NCBI GenBank assembly: GCA_037178975.1
Contig: JASJZH010000003.1
Coordinates: forward strand, 4,030,001-4,094,000
DNA: 64,000 nucleotides
Direction of reading: 5' to 3'
Source of the DNA: Oscheius tipulae
Taxonomy: Eukaryota > Nematoda > Chromadorea > Rhabditida > Rhabditidae
The notes under the pieces were generated by a model. That model did no database searches. It saw only the letters and a list, made by a program, of their open reading frames with translations, and was not told the DNA's origin. The translations under genes were made by a program, and so were the position numbers. Within the stretch, counting starts at the first letter, position 1, and every line of letters starts with the position of its first letter. Shown piece after piece: positions 12,616 through 24,498 of this stretch.

Positions 12616-12699
12616 GAAACCTGTATTTATACGTCACTTATAAAATACAAGAGAAAGGTCACACTTACATGTTTATGTGTTACACTATCGTCTACAGAT

Positions 12700-13289
12700 C
12701 TAGTGGTGGTCGCGTTCGGCTTCGTATCCAACTCCGGGCACATATTGCTCAGATTTGTTGTGGAACAAGCTGTGGTTACCATCTCCCCAGGGGAAAGGCT
12801 GAAAATACTCGTTAGAATCAAGTTACGAATGACTTTCAGCCTTTCTAATGCGTTTTTCGGATAAGTTTTGAGTTTTGGCAGAGTTTTGATATCACTTTAC
12901 TCGCCACGTAAAAAGCCGTGTAAAAGAGGTTCTTTGAAAAGAAAACGTGGCTCACCTTGTTACGGACGTTGAGGAAGGGATATTCGACGTATTCGGGTCT
13001 GGCATGGGACATGTGCTTCTGGTGGTCGGCGAAAGCAGCATACATGGTCATGAGGAGGCAGGGAATCGAGGCAATGTAGAAAATCTTGCGCCAGGTTTCC
13101 TTCGTGGCTGGAAAAAGAAACTAAACTGACAAATGTAAAAAACACACTCTCGGCGTGCTTCAAAGTCTTGGTCATCGACTCCTTGAATCCTTCAACATTG
13201 TGACTGCCATAGAAACCTCCAGAAGAGTTTCTCTGGAAGGTCTTGACCAAATTACGAGTAGCGGGAGTGAGTCGGGACAGACCGGCCAT
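12700..13289 (-). CDS. cox-6A: Cytochrome c oxidase subunit 6A
   Basis: Three exons read on the minus strand: 13289 to about 13150, about 13107-12957, and 12798-12700, for about 129 residues. The N-terminus ([18 protein letters not shown]) is basic and looks like a mitochondrial presequence. The middle has [13 protein letters not shown] and one membrane helix ([16 protein letters not shown]), followed by [15 protein letters not shown]. The C-terminal exon encodes [14 protein letters not shown], the diagnostic COX6A block on the intermembrane-space side. COX6A is a nuclear-encoded regulatory subunit of complex IV that stabilises the enzyme dimer. The gene converges on the carbonic anhydrase-related gene, with 167 bp between stops. 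Length and layout are normal for the family. Confidence 0.95.
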
Positions 13290-14085
13290 CTGAAAAATAT
13301 CAACTTACGATGTGTGGAGATGAGAAGTCGAAATTAAAAGTGTAGGCTGTGGAAGCCAAAAGATATAAAGATAAGTCCGAATATATGAAGTAAATATTTT
13401 TTGTGGAATAACAGCAAAAGAGCGAGGACGCCCATGCGACAGGGAAACCATTTCGAAGTGTTATGTTACACTCTTCATTTTTGCTCAGAGAAAACTGTGA
13501 GACTACTAGAAAAAAAGCCATATATTACAATGGACTAAAGATGTTGGAGAAAGCGCACCCAGAAATCAGGTAAAATTTGATCAAAAAATCACGTTTCTCG
13601 GTTTATTTGCTGCCTTGGCAGTCCGTCTCTTTTCGTTTCGGGACTCTTTGCATTGGCCTTCAACAGGAATCAGCTGTTGTGCTCAAAATGCATACTAACG
13701 AGAAGAGTATATTCCAATAAAGGTGTATTTGTATGACGAACAAGGAAAAAGAATAAAAAAATATTTGACTAAAAGACTGCCCTATTCTACTTTCGGTTCC
13801 ACTACAGAGGCAGAAAACATTCAGAGCAACAGGAAAGGGAAATGATAAAGTGATTAAAATGCGACAAGTTGACCTTTTTAAAAAAAAAACTGTTTTTCAA
13901 ACCTACCGCCAAAAACCAGCCCGTGTCAGAGCGACAATTTGAATCGACTATAAATTACTGGAACAAGTTTCGCAAATGAGACGCAGTTTTCCCTAGTTCT
14001 GTAACAAAAAAGATAATTGATATCAAAGAGGTTTCAACTTTGAATTGACTCGGACGTTGTAGTAGTAGCGTTGCCACCTGGTTAA
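13290..14085. promoter_or_regulatory. Divergent intergenic region, cox-6A / kinase
   Basis: About 800 bp between two divergent starts. Nothing coding is supported. It is AT-rich with a run of A at about 13883-13890. No specific promoter element is claimed. Confidence 0.4.
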
Positions 14086-15158
14086 ATGGTTTTGGATCTC
14101 TTCCAGCTACAGCCTGGCCTCAAGTTCACTCTCAAAGGGGAAACCTACACTGTCCTCGATTGCTTCTACCGCGGATCCTTCTCCATCGTCTACAAGATTC
14201 GCAGTACTGAAAATGAGCTCCTTGTGATGAAGGTAAGTGTTTTCTTCTAGTCCCAATTGTCTCAACTCTAGGTAGAATCGAAGAAAGGATACAACAACAA
14301 TCGCACAGTACTCAAACTGGATGCTATCCTTTTGGATCAATTGCAAGGAAAAGTGGGATTCGCGGAGATGAGAGCAGCTGCCAGAACGGAAGATTTCAAG
14401 ATGATCGTCATGCAGTATGTCGGTCCAGATTTTTCCCAGCTGCAACAGCTCATGCCAGAGCAGCGCTTCTCGATCAGAACCGTCATCCACATCGCTCTCA
14501 ATGTACTCGACCGTCTCGAAACACTTCATAAGCTAGGCTGGCTGCATAGAGACCTGAAACCTGGAAATTTGGCTCTTTCCAAGGATAACGTCGTCTTTCT
14601 GCTCGACTTTGGAATGGCTCGAAACTACTTGTAAGTCGGCAGCCTCCTGCAAAAACGCTGTTCAGATCTGATGGACAAGTTCGCCCTCTTCGTGAAGTCG
14701 GTCCCTGCTGCGGTACCTTTGAGTTCACATCACTCAAGAGTTCCTACTGGCAAGACATGCAGCCTCGCGACGATCTGGAGAACTGGTTCTTTATGACTCT
14801 TCATCTTCTGAAAGGACGTCTTCCTTGGAGCGGAATCGCGAATCCTTCTCTTGTAAGAGACATGAAGAACTGGTGCATGAAGGAGAGGACTCGTGACGTC
14901 TTCGGCGGAATCTCCAATCACTGGGAGAGAATGTATGAAACCATCACGACAGCCAAGAACCACCTGATCCCGCAGCTGAGACACCATCTGAGAACGATGT
15001 TGAAGGAAGACGGAATCGACATGACCCAGCCGCTGGACTGGGAACAAACTCCGGCTCTACAGGTTGTGATGAGCTCGTTCGACATCAAGGAAGTCAGCTA
15101 TTCGAAAGAGATCGATCAGCTCGGAGATGGGATGGAAAAGGAACAAGTTCGATTCTAG
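14086..15158 (+). CDS. CK1-group (TTBK-like) protein kinase
   Basis: Three exons, 14086-14232, 14272-14630 and 14666-15158, encode 332 residues, almost entirely kinase domain. A degenerate glycine loop (YRGSFSIVYK) is followed by the lysine strand ELLVMKVESKK. The catalytic loop is HRDLKPGN and the metal-binding motif DFGMAR. The activation segment ends CCGTFEFTS, with the CK1-type sequence QPRDDLENWFFMTLHLLKG...LPW after it. The pattern matches the tau-tubulin-kinase-like and worm-expanded branch of the CK1 group, many members of which act in the germ line. The glycine loop keeps only one of the usual three glycines, but the catalytic Lys, Asp and DFG are present, so activity is possible. 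The start ATG is the only in-frame one before the kinase fold. The substrate is unknown. Confidence 0.88.
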
Positions 15159-15162
15159 TTTC

Positions 15163-15203
15163 AATTTTAGAAGGTGGCAATAATTTTAGAAGGTTGCAAT
15201 AAT
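15163..15203 (+). repeat. Short tandem duplication in a kinase 3' UTR
   Basis: Two near-identical 19-base units, each ending in AGAAGGTGGCAATA or AGAAGGTTGCAATA, lie just after the kinase stop codon. They differ by one base in the shared block. Confidence 0.5.
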
Positions 15204-15336
15204 GTATCATCTTTTTGTTATCAGTGTTAGGGGGCGCCACTGTCACGAGATTTCCTCTTATCAGTGATTCACCGTGTTTTCCCTATATAGAAGGGCTTGG
15301 GGCTCGGATTGACATCGTCCCTTTCCTCGTTTTGAA

Positions 15337-15636
15337 ATGGTTTGTTCTCACTGTTTCAATTTACCGCCTTTTTGCAGAATAACCAGAATCCATCAAATAT
15401 GGCTCCTTGCCCACGGACTGTCCATCAGGTTTGATTTCGTTCTCTCAGAAGGATAGTTTTCAGCCAGTCAATGCGAATCCTTCAGCGGAAACAAAGCTTC
15501 CGAACCATCGTCCATCTGTTACGAATTCTAGATTTGGTCCAAATCGTGAGTTTCTCGAAGCAACAGTTCAATCGCTATTTCAGCCCCTAGCCATGGTCCT
15601 CCATTCTACGGCGGTATTCGTCCTCATCAACATTAG
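15337..15636 (+). CDS. Possible small proline-rich protein (weak model)
   Basis: An ATG at 15337 is followed directly by a GTTTGT donor. The downstream exon pieces encode a short polar, Asn/Pro-rich peptide (for example NNQNPSNMAPCPRT, then FQPVNANPSAETK and PPSHGPPFYGG), ending at a TAG at 15634-15636. A TATA-like CTATATAG lies at about 15282-15289, some 50 bp upstream of the ATG. The weak point is the second intron, which must be only 20 or 29 nt to keep the frame, below the roughly 35-nt minimum elsewhere in the window. No family is recognised. It may be a non-coding transcript or chance. Confidence 0.25.
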
Positions 15637-16449
15637 TTTTTCAGTCGATATAGTTTTTTTTCTTGTATCTTTTCCATCTCGTAAAACACAGCTGGCTAAA
15701 CAGTTAGTGCAGCTGTCTCGTTATTTTCTGCCCGATTACGATCTACACGTCCTTCCAAAGACAAGGCTACAGTACACCTTTGAAAAAGCTTAGATTCCCG
15801 ACTGATACGGTAGTTTTGATCTGGCCCCGATCTACTGATACACACTTTGGAGCAGAGAGAGAGTAGAGTCAGCTTCCGCGGACGCGCAAAGTGGCTCACA
15901 AATCAACTGGAGGAGCACGTTTAATGGGCTCCCGGCAGGCTAAGCAGGATACGGTAAACGAGCAGCCGCTAATTGTTTGAATTCACTCCGAATCCAAGAG
16001 ATTTATGGCTTGGGAAGAAGGACAGTTGCAGCGAAATGAGGAAGTTCTTTTGTTTCTGACATTTTGTTGCTGTCTATGTCTTTTACCCAGTTTCATTGGT
16101 TTGCTACTTTTTTGCTTAGTTCTAAACTCGTACAGTATTTCCAACTGATTCGGTGGGCACAAGAAATCTAATTGAACCAGTGAAGAACCCCTATTTTTTC
16201 GAGTGTGCGTCGGGCGTCGGCACCAGACGCAGTCATATTTCAAAGTGTCCGTCGTAGCCTGCAAAATACGATAGTTGCTCGTGTGAGAGAGGGGAAGAAC
16301 AGGTCAACTGGAGACACAGAGACAAAGGATTACGGTATGTCTAAGAAGTGTGAAAAGTTAGAGTCGGGTCGTGATGAATGTGAAGGAAAGAAGTGGAGAT
16401 TTATGTGGGATAAAGGTGGAAAATTTTTATTGGTACAGGAGAGTCGCGC

Positions 16450-16490
16450 TATAACATACCCCCTCGTGCAGGCCCAGGGGTACGTTATAT
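16450..16490. repeat. Inverted repeat with flanking ACGTTATA motifs
   Basis: Left arm TATAACATACCCC pairs with right arm GGGGTACGTTATA around a 15-base spacer. Immediately after it, ACGTTATATCGAG is followed by ACGTTATACCGAG, and a further GGTACGTTATA copy lies at about 17047. The cluster may be the edge of a degraded mobile element. Confidence 0.5.
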
Positions 16491-16522
16491 CGAGATGAAC
16501 GTTATACCGAGGCTTTTTGATC

Positions 16523-16662
16523 TGAAGTCCTAATAGCCATTTTGTAAGTTACTTTGTGACAGCAATTACTCTTTGCAAGAGAAGCCAAATCGAACCAGTT
16601 TGGGAGATGCGTCTCTGGGAGAACGTTTCTCCTATCACGGTAGCTCGACTGAAGGGACATAT
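16523..16662 (+). repeat. Dispersed repeat, copy A
   Basis: Shares the ordered blocks ACTTTGTGACA, AATTACTCTTTGCAA, GAGATGCGTCTC.GGGAGAACG and GTAGCTCGACTG with two minus-strand copies at 47347-47521 and 48653-48831. It is the most diverged of the three. Confidence 0.7.
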
Positions 16663-19600
16663 GCGGACAGGGTGAAGTGAGACTGACAGACGGGTTGACA
16701 GAAGGAAATATGTATATATAGGACAGGACTCAAAGAGAGTTATAATATAATTGGGCCTCTCTAGGGGCGATAGCTTTACTTGGATAGGAAGTTGGGTCGA
16801 GGGATGGGAAATGGGTTCAAAGAGTGGGAAGTGGGTTTAACTGATTAGCAGTGGTCTTTAGCAATCGTTTTTTTTGTGAAAGGACAGGGTAGGTACGCCC
16901 CGAAGAGGCGCAACAAGTTAGACTCTACTTGTGTGAGAAAAGAGAAGAAAAAAAGGACAGTAAAATCAAATAGCACTTTTGAATCCTGGAAAAATTTCGA
17001 AAAAAAACAGCAATTTTTCAATGGTGCCAACCGAAAATATTGAAAAGGTACGTTATAACAAGACTAAAAACGACTTTCGATAAGAGCCCAATTCTCTTCT
17101 CATCCTCAAATATACTCACAAAAGAGTGTCCCTCTCCAATTGCTCTCCAAAATTGCTTTCACTGTCCTATTCTTTCAATTTCCTCCTAAGACCCTTCGAA
17201 TAAATTGTCGATTGTGCTCATCTGAAATGCATCGTCCCTGAGCCCTTTCGCCGAAGATGGATGACCTACCGTACCCGCGACCAATCCAGGTTGCGATGCA
17301 ATTAGGCGACGAATTGACAACAATGTGACCAGTTTATGGACTAAACTATCTTTGTCAGTGAATAGAATAGTTATTTTCTCACACAGTGGATAACTCCGGC
17401 ACATTTAAAATATAAGCGGCCTTTTGCATTCACTGATAGATGTCAGTTGACTACTAGTTTTTGAGAAAACGTAAACTGATGTTCATTTTCTGCCCCTCTT
17501 CTACAGAACAGATTCGTTTGCATAGTCAATCGTGCCCTCTTGTCTGAAAAAAAAATACGGAAAGAGCATTTGGAAGAACAATCGTTCTCATATTATTTCT
17601 TGTCAATGTGACTGCAAAACTCAAACTGACAACGCATACCGATTTGAAAATACGTTCGAGTTCGTTCGACTACAGACATAGTTTCCGACGTTCGACGAAA
17701 AGAACATTTAGATTTTCTTATGAGCCGTCTAGTTTTCAAAGAAGTCGCCCAATCGAACCTGAACCTATAGGCTCATTTCTCTTTCTTGCTAACTAGCGTA
17801 TCACTTCCTATTCCTCAAGCTCTAAAGCAGAAATAGCTTCGACGTTTTTATCTGTTAACTTAACACAGTTGCTTGATTTCTCTTTATAACGTAGTGCCTT
17901 CAATGCTATTACACACAAGTTGACACTCGCTGAACTTGATGGGTCGGGTCCCGGATAATAAAAAGCTCACCAGATTTGAACAGACCCGACCATACATGTG
18001 GGTCGGCTGAAAGCACTCTATATCACTGGAATAATAAAGAAAGAAGACAAAGAGAAGACGGCGGAAAGAGACATCGCAACATCTGTGACTAGAGGTGGTT
18101 AGCTGCTGGGATTGGCCGTCGGACCCACCATAAAATAAGTTTAATGGTTTCGCGCCCCTCGGTCTCATATTTTCACTAGAAACCGCCAATAAAGAGCCAC
18201 ATTCATTAGATAGATGTTGTGTGGTACCTTCGAAATACAGTTTTTGTTAACTAACTTTTTCAAGCTTCTCGCTTCTTCTCTCTTCATCCGTCTGGCCTCC
18301 AACACAAAAAGCCAGTCCTTTCATCTTGCCGCCCGCGCCATACGGTAGTCTTCTCTCTTCTATGTTTGGGGCAAAAGCTTCGCTCTTTCATGTTACCGCC
18401 ATTCCTTTTCAAAATTTGAATCTCGAGACCACTTCCATAAGGTGTTAGTTTAAGACTCATTTCCCATTTAACGAGCTCATAAAAACATCACGGCAGATTT
18501 ACTGATGCTGACAGCAACCGCAGCAACTCATCTTTGTAACAGAAAACTTTGCTATCTCCACATTAAAATCACGGTCTCTGTATTCTTAGTCTCGGTTGCT
18601 ATTCAAACAGGGAAGAACTGTACTTAAGCTTTGATACTTTTGTGGTAAACAGCAACTTTTTCATTACAACAAATTACTCCAAATAGGTTGCACTATGGAA
18701 TTCCAAAATATTTGTTAGTAACAGAATTCTGTGGCGAAACATTCTATTAGGTACGCGAGTGAGACTACAGTGTACCTGCTAGTCTATTTCTTACGGGGCT
18801 AGCTCAAAGAACTTGTGTGCCACCAATCTTCGAATAAAGTTTAAAAAAACATAGATAATCTGTCTTGTGTTTTACAGATAAACCTCTGATAGTCTTGTAT
18901 ATGTACTATAGAAACAATCAGAGCTGTAGTCCCCTCATTCTAGCTGCCTCTCAAAGTTTTCCAATCCTCTTTCAATTTTCGAAATGCATGGAGATCAACC
19001 TACAGTAAAAGTCTGCCCTTGCATCCGGGAGATTTCGTGACAGTGGTGGGGACACGCAATGGGAAGAAAGACATCGGAAGTGTTCCTACCAGACTTGGGC
19101 TCGTTAGAAGAGGTGTTACTGTAGTCAGAGTGACCGAGGATAGAAAGAGGGAGAGCACCTGGCGTGGCCAGTGTTAAAATATGAAGCCTTGGCCGAGGCT
19201 CTAAATGGCCACCATTGAGTCCGCACAAGAAAATTTATGTCTTGGCCATGGCGGACAAACTGATTCAATTTGCTGGTAGATACAAGCTCTTGCTAGCACT
19301 GTGCTAGTGATAAAAGTTATAAGATACTTTCTAGATTTCGACTGACTGTTCGTAGCCTATATCTGGTTTGATCAATATGATTTTCAGATAGACTCGATTA
19401 AAAGAACTTCATTGGATAGTTTGCCGAAATCAATTAGATTGTTCGAGACAAAGAGACCGTGGGAAGACTACTCATTTTCTCACTTTATGACTTTCTGCGC
19501 CATATGAAATTGTCTTTCGAGGTGAGAAAACCGCTTTAAGCAATTCCCTTTCGGACCTCTCTTTACGACGTCATCACTCGGGTGTAAATCGTGTTGACCA

Positions 19601-20101
19601 GTCGTTTAAGCATTTTATGGGCTATAAAGGACGGACTGGACTGCTGTTGCGGCCCTCGGGCTCATTCTGAGATTTTCTGAGAATTAGGGGAGAAAGAGAA
19701 ACGGATAGTCGGGTCAGATCGTAAAAGACTACCGCCCGTAGGTGGTCAGCCCATAAAGATCTCTCCTCTCTATGAGTCATCTTTACTGTCGCCGACAGAA
19801 CTGAATTCGGGACCAGAAAATCTTGTCAATTTATCACCATCATAGGCTGCCACCATGACCGCTGTAAATTCTTTCTCGAGTGATAAAGGCTCAGCACCCG
19901 TTCCAAACCCACACATTCCGAAGCTAAAAATCTGTATCGGGCTTAGAGTACTTTTATATTAGTTTTGATAGAGACAAAAGCAGTTTGAGCAATAACTCCT
20001 CATTTTAAAAAGAGAAGCTGTTTGAGCTCCTCACAGTACATTCTGTGTAGAAACTACTTCATGTTATCCAACGTAACTCCTTACTTTCCATATTGACCAT
20101 G

Positions 20102-20188
20102 TCCTTACAGAGAAGGACAAACTCGAGCATCTATGTTCCTTTAATAAGCAAGTACGTACGTCAAGTACTGCCTTCTCTCTGTAACTGT
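20102..20188. repeat. Weak hairpin
   Basis: TTACAGAGAAGG and CCTTCTCTCTGTAA face each other about 60 bp apart, with AGTACGTACGTCAAGTACT between them. The arms are only about 12 bp and one carries a 2-base insertion. Confidence 0.3.
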
Positions 20189-21171
20189 TCCAGTTAGTCT
20201 TGTCAGTTTTACAGAGTTCATCTGTAGTTACAGTATTCATCTGTAGTTCAACCTCTTATTCCACCGACTAAAAACTATTGTCCTTGGCTCCGGTACAGTT
20301 AATGTTTGCTTGCAAAGTGTCATCTCGCCCTCATAATCAACTATCAAGAAGACACGTCGTTGGAGGCCATCGGCCAATTTACGACGACATGTTTTAGGGC
20401 TGCTTGGGATGACATCAAAGAGTCCCCGCCAGCCGGCTGCAATTGGCGGACGACCGCTCCGCCCCTTGCGAAGGACTCTCCCCTCGTGGTGACGGTAGTC
20501 CCTCCCCTCTCTAGACAGCAACACTCTTCTTCCTTCCAGTTCATAATTTACAATTTGTTCGAGCATTTCGTCTCCATTAGATTTTCTTATTTTCTAGTTG
20601 CTTCTTTGTCAATCCCCTAAAGCACTCCAAATGTCTCCGATTTCTGTAATTACCCCATTAATCGCATCGTAAAATCGTTATGATCCTCTCGCATAGTAGG
20701 TGCTAAATCTTGAAAGAACATTTCGTCCGATTTACGGCTTTCGGGTTTTCTTTCAGGAGTTACATGTTTCAGGAAGAGGGGCTCTCTTACAAGAGACTAG
20801 AGTCGTTTTTCTTGCCAGTAGGTGGCAATACCCGAAAAAAGGTAAGAAGGGATCTGTGGAGACTTCTAGGAGTAACTCATAAGCATCTGGTAAACAGAAA
20901 ATACTTCTAAGTCACAGTCATATCCAAACTTTGGGTCTGTCGCCGGTGTAAAACTAGCAATTATAAAAGCTTTTGAGTACACTTCATAGGCAGCTAGGAA
21001 GATCAACTTCGGCAAATTGAGCAGTCATCTATCGAAACAAATTCCTGTTAGAAGACTTTTACAACAGTTTTGTCTTCTAAGACATTGTTTCCCGAATCAT
21101 CAAATATCGAATCTTCACCGTCTTCGAGAGATACTGATTTATCAATTGCCCAAATTCAGAGTTAGCGTAGA

Positions 21172-24100
21172 ATGAGCATGTACCCCGGCTGGACAGCGGG
21201 CGACGAGACTTACTGGAGTCAGCAGACAGCCCCTAAGCAGCCGTATGATCCTCTGCTATACAACCAGAACTACATGAACAACATGAAGAACATGCTGGCT
21301 GCTCAATGGGCCGATCAACCCAATCCGTACGTTTTCGCCTCATCAATTCAGCCCCGGGAAAATTGTCCTCCGTCTTTTGTTGAAATTGGAAGTCTATAAA
21401 TCAGGCGCCGCGACTGAGATGAGGCCATTAGGTGTCAAATATTAGCCCATTCTCGCCACCATACTGGATACTGGAGGGACAATCAACTAATGGGCCTTTT
21501 AACGAACAGTTCTCAGTTTCAGCTTTGCCGGATACAATCCTCTACAAGCCGCATCCACAGCCGCTGCCTTCGCCGATCGACCCGTACAGCTCAACCAGCC
21601 CGTTTTCCCATGGATGAAGATGAGCGGTTGGTTCTCTTTTCTTTTGTATGGATTAGTTTATGAAGTAATGTTTAGCTAACTTGGGTGTAGGTGAATCTCG
21701 TGAGAAATAGTCTGAGTCTTTTTTCCAACCTTAGATTCTGTTCGGATGCTCGTCTGGTCTAAATGTCTTCCATTAATCAAAATCATAGTTTTGACCAGTT
21801 TCCGGCTCCGAATTTATCATGTTCACGAGTCGAACAACAATCTATTGTTCATCTTCTTCCCACCCGATCTTTATCAAAAAGAGTGAGAGGCGCGTGCCGT
21901 CGATCGATCCGAAAGAAGAAACAGTCGCGCGGCCTACTGTATCTTATTAACTTTCTCTCAAAATTGAAGCCGACAAAAACAGAAAAGAGTGTCTCCTCTC
22001 TCGCGCTGTAAAGTTATCGGTTCCAGAGACTCTTGAGAGACACAGAGCGCCGACCAGCCGACTGGGGATTTATTGGGCGAGAAAAGACTGACCACAATTA
22101 ATTTGTTTCTACATCAATTGCTTTGTCTGTTTTCGGATCTATTATGAGTGGATTTTTGTATGACTGTGTCGAAGAAAAGTTAGGTTCTTCAATAAGTCAT
22201 AGGATTTGAGCTCAAAATGGCTGAACTCGAAACATTTCTGGGAGAGCATCACTCCGGATATTTGCTGATCTTTCGAAATCCGAATATTTTTTACAGCTGT
22301 CAGACCCTAAATCACTCAAAAGCTTACAACCACTGTCTACTACCACCACGTTTCTCCGATAGTCTAGTCGTGCTTGATGAAAGTGATCAGTCGTAAATCA
22401 GAAAATCGACCACACTCGCACAGCCATTCTACCGGATCGATGTGTGTGAGCGTGTGCCGTGTTGTCCGTCGGGCCATCTTTCAAACTGTTTAAAATATAG
22501 CCCAGTGTCGGCCTCTTTGATCTTTTTTCCGCCACCAGGCGAGGGGAGCTTATCGGCCGAGCGTCATCGAATTCGTAGCGGAGAACAAGCTGACAGACGG
22601 ACAGTACTCTGGACTAGGTAGTCGAGACCTTGACTGACAGATACAGCTGGTTAGTGTCCTCCTATCGGCCAAATCCATCTGTTTGACTGTATGTGGGCGA
22701 GTTCGTAAATCACGCACAGCCGGTCATTTCCATGTCATCTCCACGGCCGCTGACAACTTTTTTGCGACTTGGACTCGCGGCCTCCCCATGGCTAACCTCC
22801 CTCGGGACAAGAGACAGGTGTCAAAACAGCGCAGGGCACAACCATAGGTTGCTCGCACCCTTTTGAATGGCAGTGATTTCAAGTACTTTTTTGAATCTGA
22901 TCAGAAGATGGTCTACTAGTACAAATTTAAAGAATATAAGGTAGCTGTCGGCAGCTGCTCAGCCCTGCCTAAGTTTGACTCATGACTCTTTAACTCGAGT
23001 GAAGTCCCTCGGCCCATAAATCGCAGTGATCGTTGTGTGTGAAGTGAGCAATGTCGGCGACCTTTAAAGGCGGAAAGGCAGCTCATAGTCTCTCGAGGGG
23101 GCCCTACGAACACTGCAATTTATGGCTCATTTTCATGAGCTGGGACATTTACGAGAGGGACGATTCTGCGGTTGACACCTTATTAACACTCGGATTACTG
23201 TAAGACAGCTGGTGACCCGCTTTGTGTCGACGACAGATTACAACTGTCGACTGTTGGCAGAACAGGAGGAGGGCACAAACTCTAAATGGGGGTAACATAA
23301 ATTTGGCGATGTTCGCGAGGAGGACGCGCAAGGTCGTCGCCAGTTAGTTGCACTGCTCTTATCCTTCTGTGCGTCTCCTGTACTTTTTTTTCTGAACGTG
23401 CTTCCTTATAGTGCTGGTTCAGTGAACAATGTATTCGTTTAGAACCCTCACGATATGACTTTCTTGTCAGAATTATAATCTCAGGCTTACCTCAACTTAT
23501 CATTATTACTGCCCTGATCTCAAAAGTCCGCTTGTTGAACAGCTACCTACCTCTACAAGTTTTGTCTCTCTAACCTTCTCCTTACAACTAGGTTCCTCTC
23601 AGAACTCTGTATTGTTGGCTCAAATTAACTGGTCAGTAATCTGTTCAAACAGGGGTTGGCAGTCTCCAAACCGAACCCCATAAATTTGTCCTCCCCTCCT
23701 CAAAGCAAGATGTCCTTTCTCCCAGATTCGCATAAATTCTTCTTGGACTTCCTGTGGAAAAGTTGGGCAATCATCAATCTCGATGGTCGAGTGGGACTGT
23801 GTTCGGAACCAATTTCGCATTCATCAGGATTATCAGAAGTGACAGAACGGTTGATAGCGCGAAAAGAAGCTACCGTAACCCGGGTTGAGACAAATTGATT
23901 GAACATGGGGCGGCCGCCCGAACGCGCAAGGTGGTGAGAGAACTGATTGATCACGTATGTGCGGTGTCTGACAAAAATTTCGGGACAAAGAGGGGATTCA
24001 GCCAGACTCTTCGATCTCTGCCCTTCTGTTTGTGTCTGATGAGTCGTAAATCACGGTGCCAGCAAGCCAAAGACGCCGCCTATGACACCTGACTCAACCG

Positions 24101-24498
24101 TGCTCGCTGTCTATTTCGTGATTAGCATAATGTTTTGATATTTCAGGCTCAAAATCGGGGGAGTCGAAGAGGACAAGGCAGACCTACTCCCGCAATCAGA
24201 CATTGGAACTTGAAAAGGAGTTCCACTTCAACAAGTACTTGGTATCCATACTTTTGCACCTTTTGAAAAGTACGAGTTCAGACACGGAAGCGAAGACAAG
24301 AGATTTCCGAGACTTTACAGCTGACTGAACGACAAGTCAAAATTTGGTTTCAAAACAGGTATGTCTATGTCTTTGTACCCTTTTGAAACGTGAATGCTCA
24401 GACGAATGAAGGCGAAGAAGGAATGCAAAGGGGAGGGAGACGCTCCAGGAAATGAGAGCGACGAATCCACACAAGACGATGTCCCCCCTAATTCCTAG
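21172..24498 (+). CDS. mab-5: Hox homeodomain transcription factor (MAB-5-like, central class)
   Basis: Five exons, 21172-21326, 21523-21626, 24147-24241, 24282-24358 and 24402-24498, encode 175 residues. The N-terminal region is Tyr/Asn/Gln-rich ([18 protein letters not shown]). Exon 2 ends in a PBC-interaction hexapeptide, FPWMKM (about residues 80-85). The homeodomain (about 93-152) begins [20 protein letters not shown]. It has [19 protein letters not shown] in helix 2 and [14 protein letters not shown] in helix 3. [16 protein letters not shown] and [10 protein letters not shown] match C. elegans MAB-5 better than LIN-39, so a Hox6-8/Antp-class protein patterning posterior body regions is likely. 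A lox5/ftz-like identity is the alternative. A short acidic tail ends the protein. An ATTCAG acceptor lies 13 bp before the ATG. Intron 2 is 2.5 kb, far longer than any other in the window, and contains Hox/PBC composite sites. Confidence 0.85.
22390..22400 (-). promoter_or_regulatory. PBC-Hox composite site in mab-5 intron 2
   Basis: Exact TGATTTACGAC on the minus strand. This is the posterior-class Exd/PBX-Hox heterodimer sequence known from fly SELEX work. Confidence 0.45.
22703..22712 (-). promoter_or_regulatory. PBC-Hox composite site in mab-5 intron 2
   Basis: TGATTTACGA on the minus strand, matching the first ten bases of the composite; the eleventh base is A instead of C. Confidence 0.4.
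24043..24053 (-). promoter_or_regulatory. PBC-Hox composite site in mab-5 intron 2
   Basis: Second exact TGATTTACGAC in the same intron, about 90 bp before the homeobox exon. Confidence 0.45.

Larger units (their letters stand above)
15640..21171. other. Gene-poor interval upstream of the Hox gene
   Basis: About 5.5 kb with no supported exon chain. It holds an inverted repeat at 16450-16490, one copy of a dispersed repeat at 16523-16662 and a possible hairpin at about 20102-20188. Open frames at 16205-16498, 18995-19228 and 20237-20620 lack recognisable motifs. Its position just 5' of a Hox gene makes regulatory sequence likely, but that is inference. Confidence 0.5.

Noticed and set aside
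20237-20620. Overlapping 100-residue open frames on opposite strands
   Set aside because: No motif, no splice-consistent neighbours, and mutual overlap suggests GC-rich chance openness.
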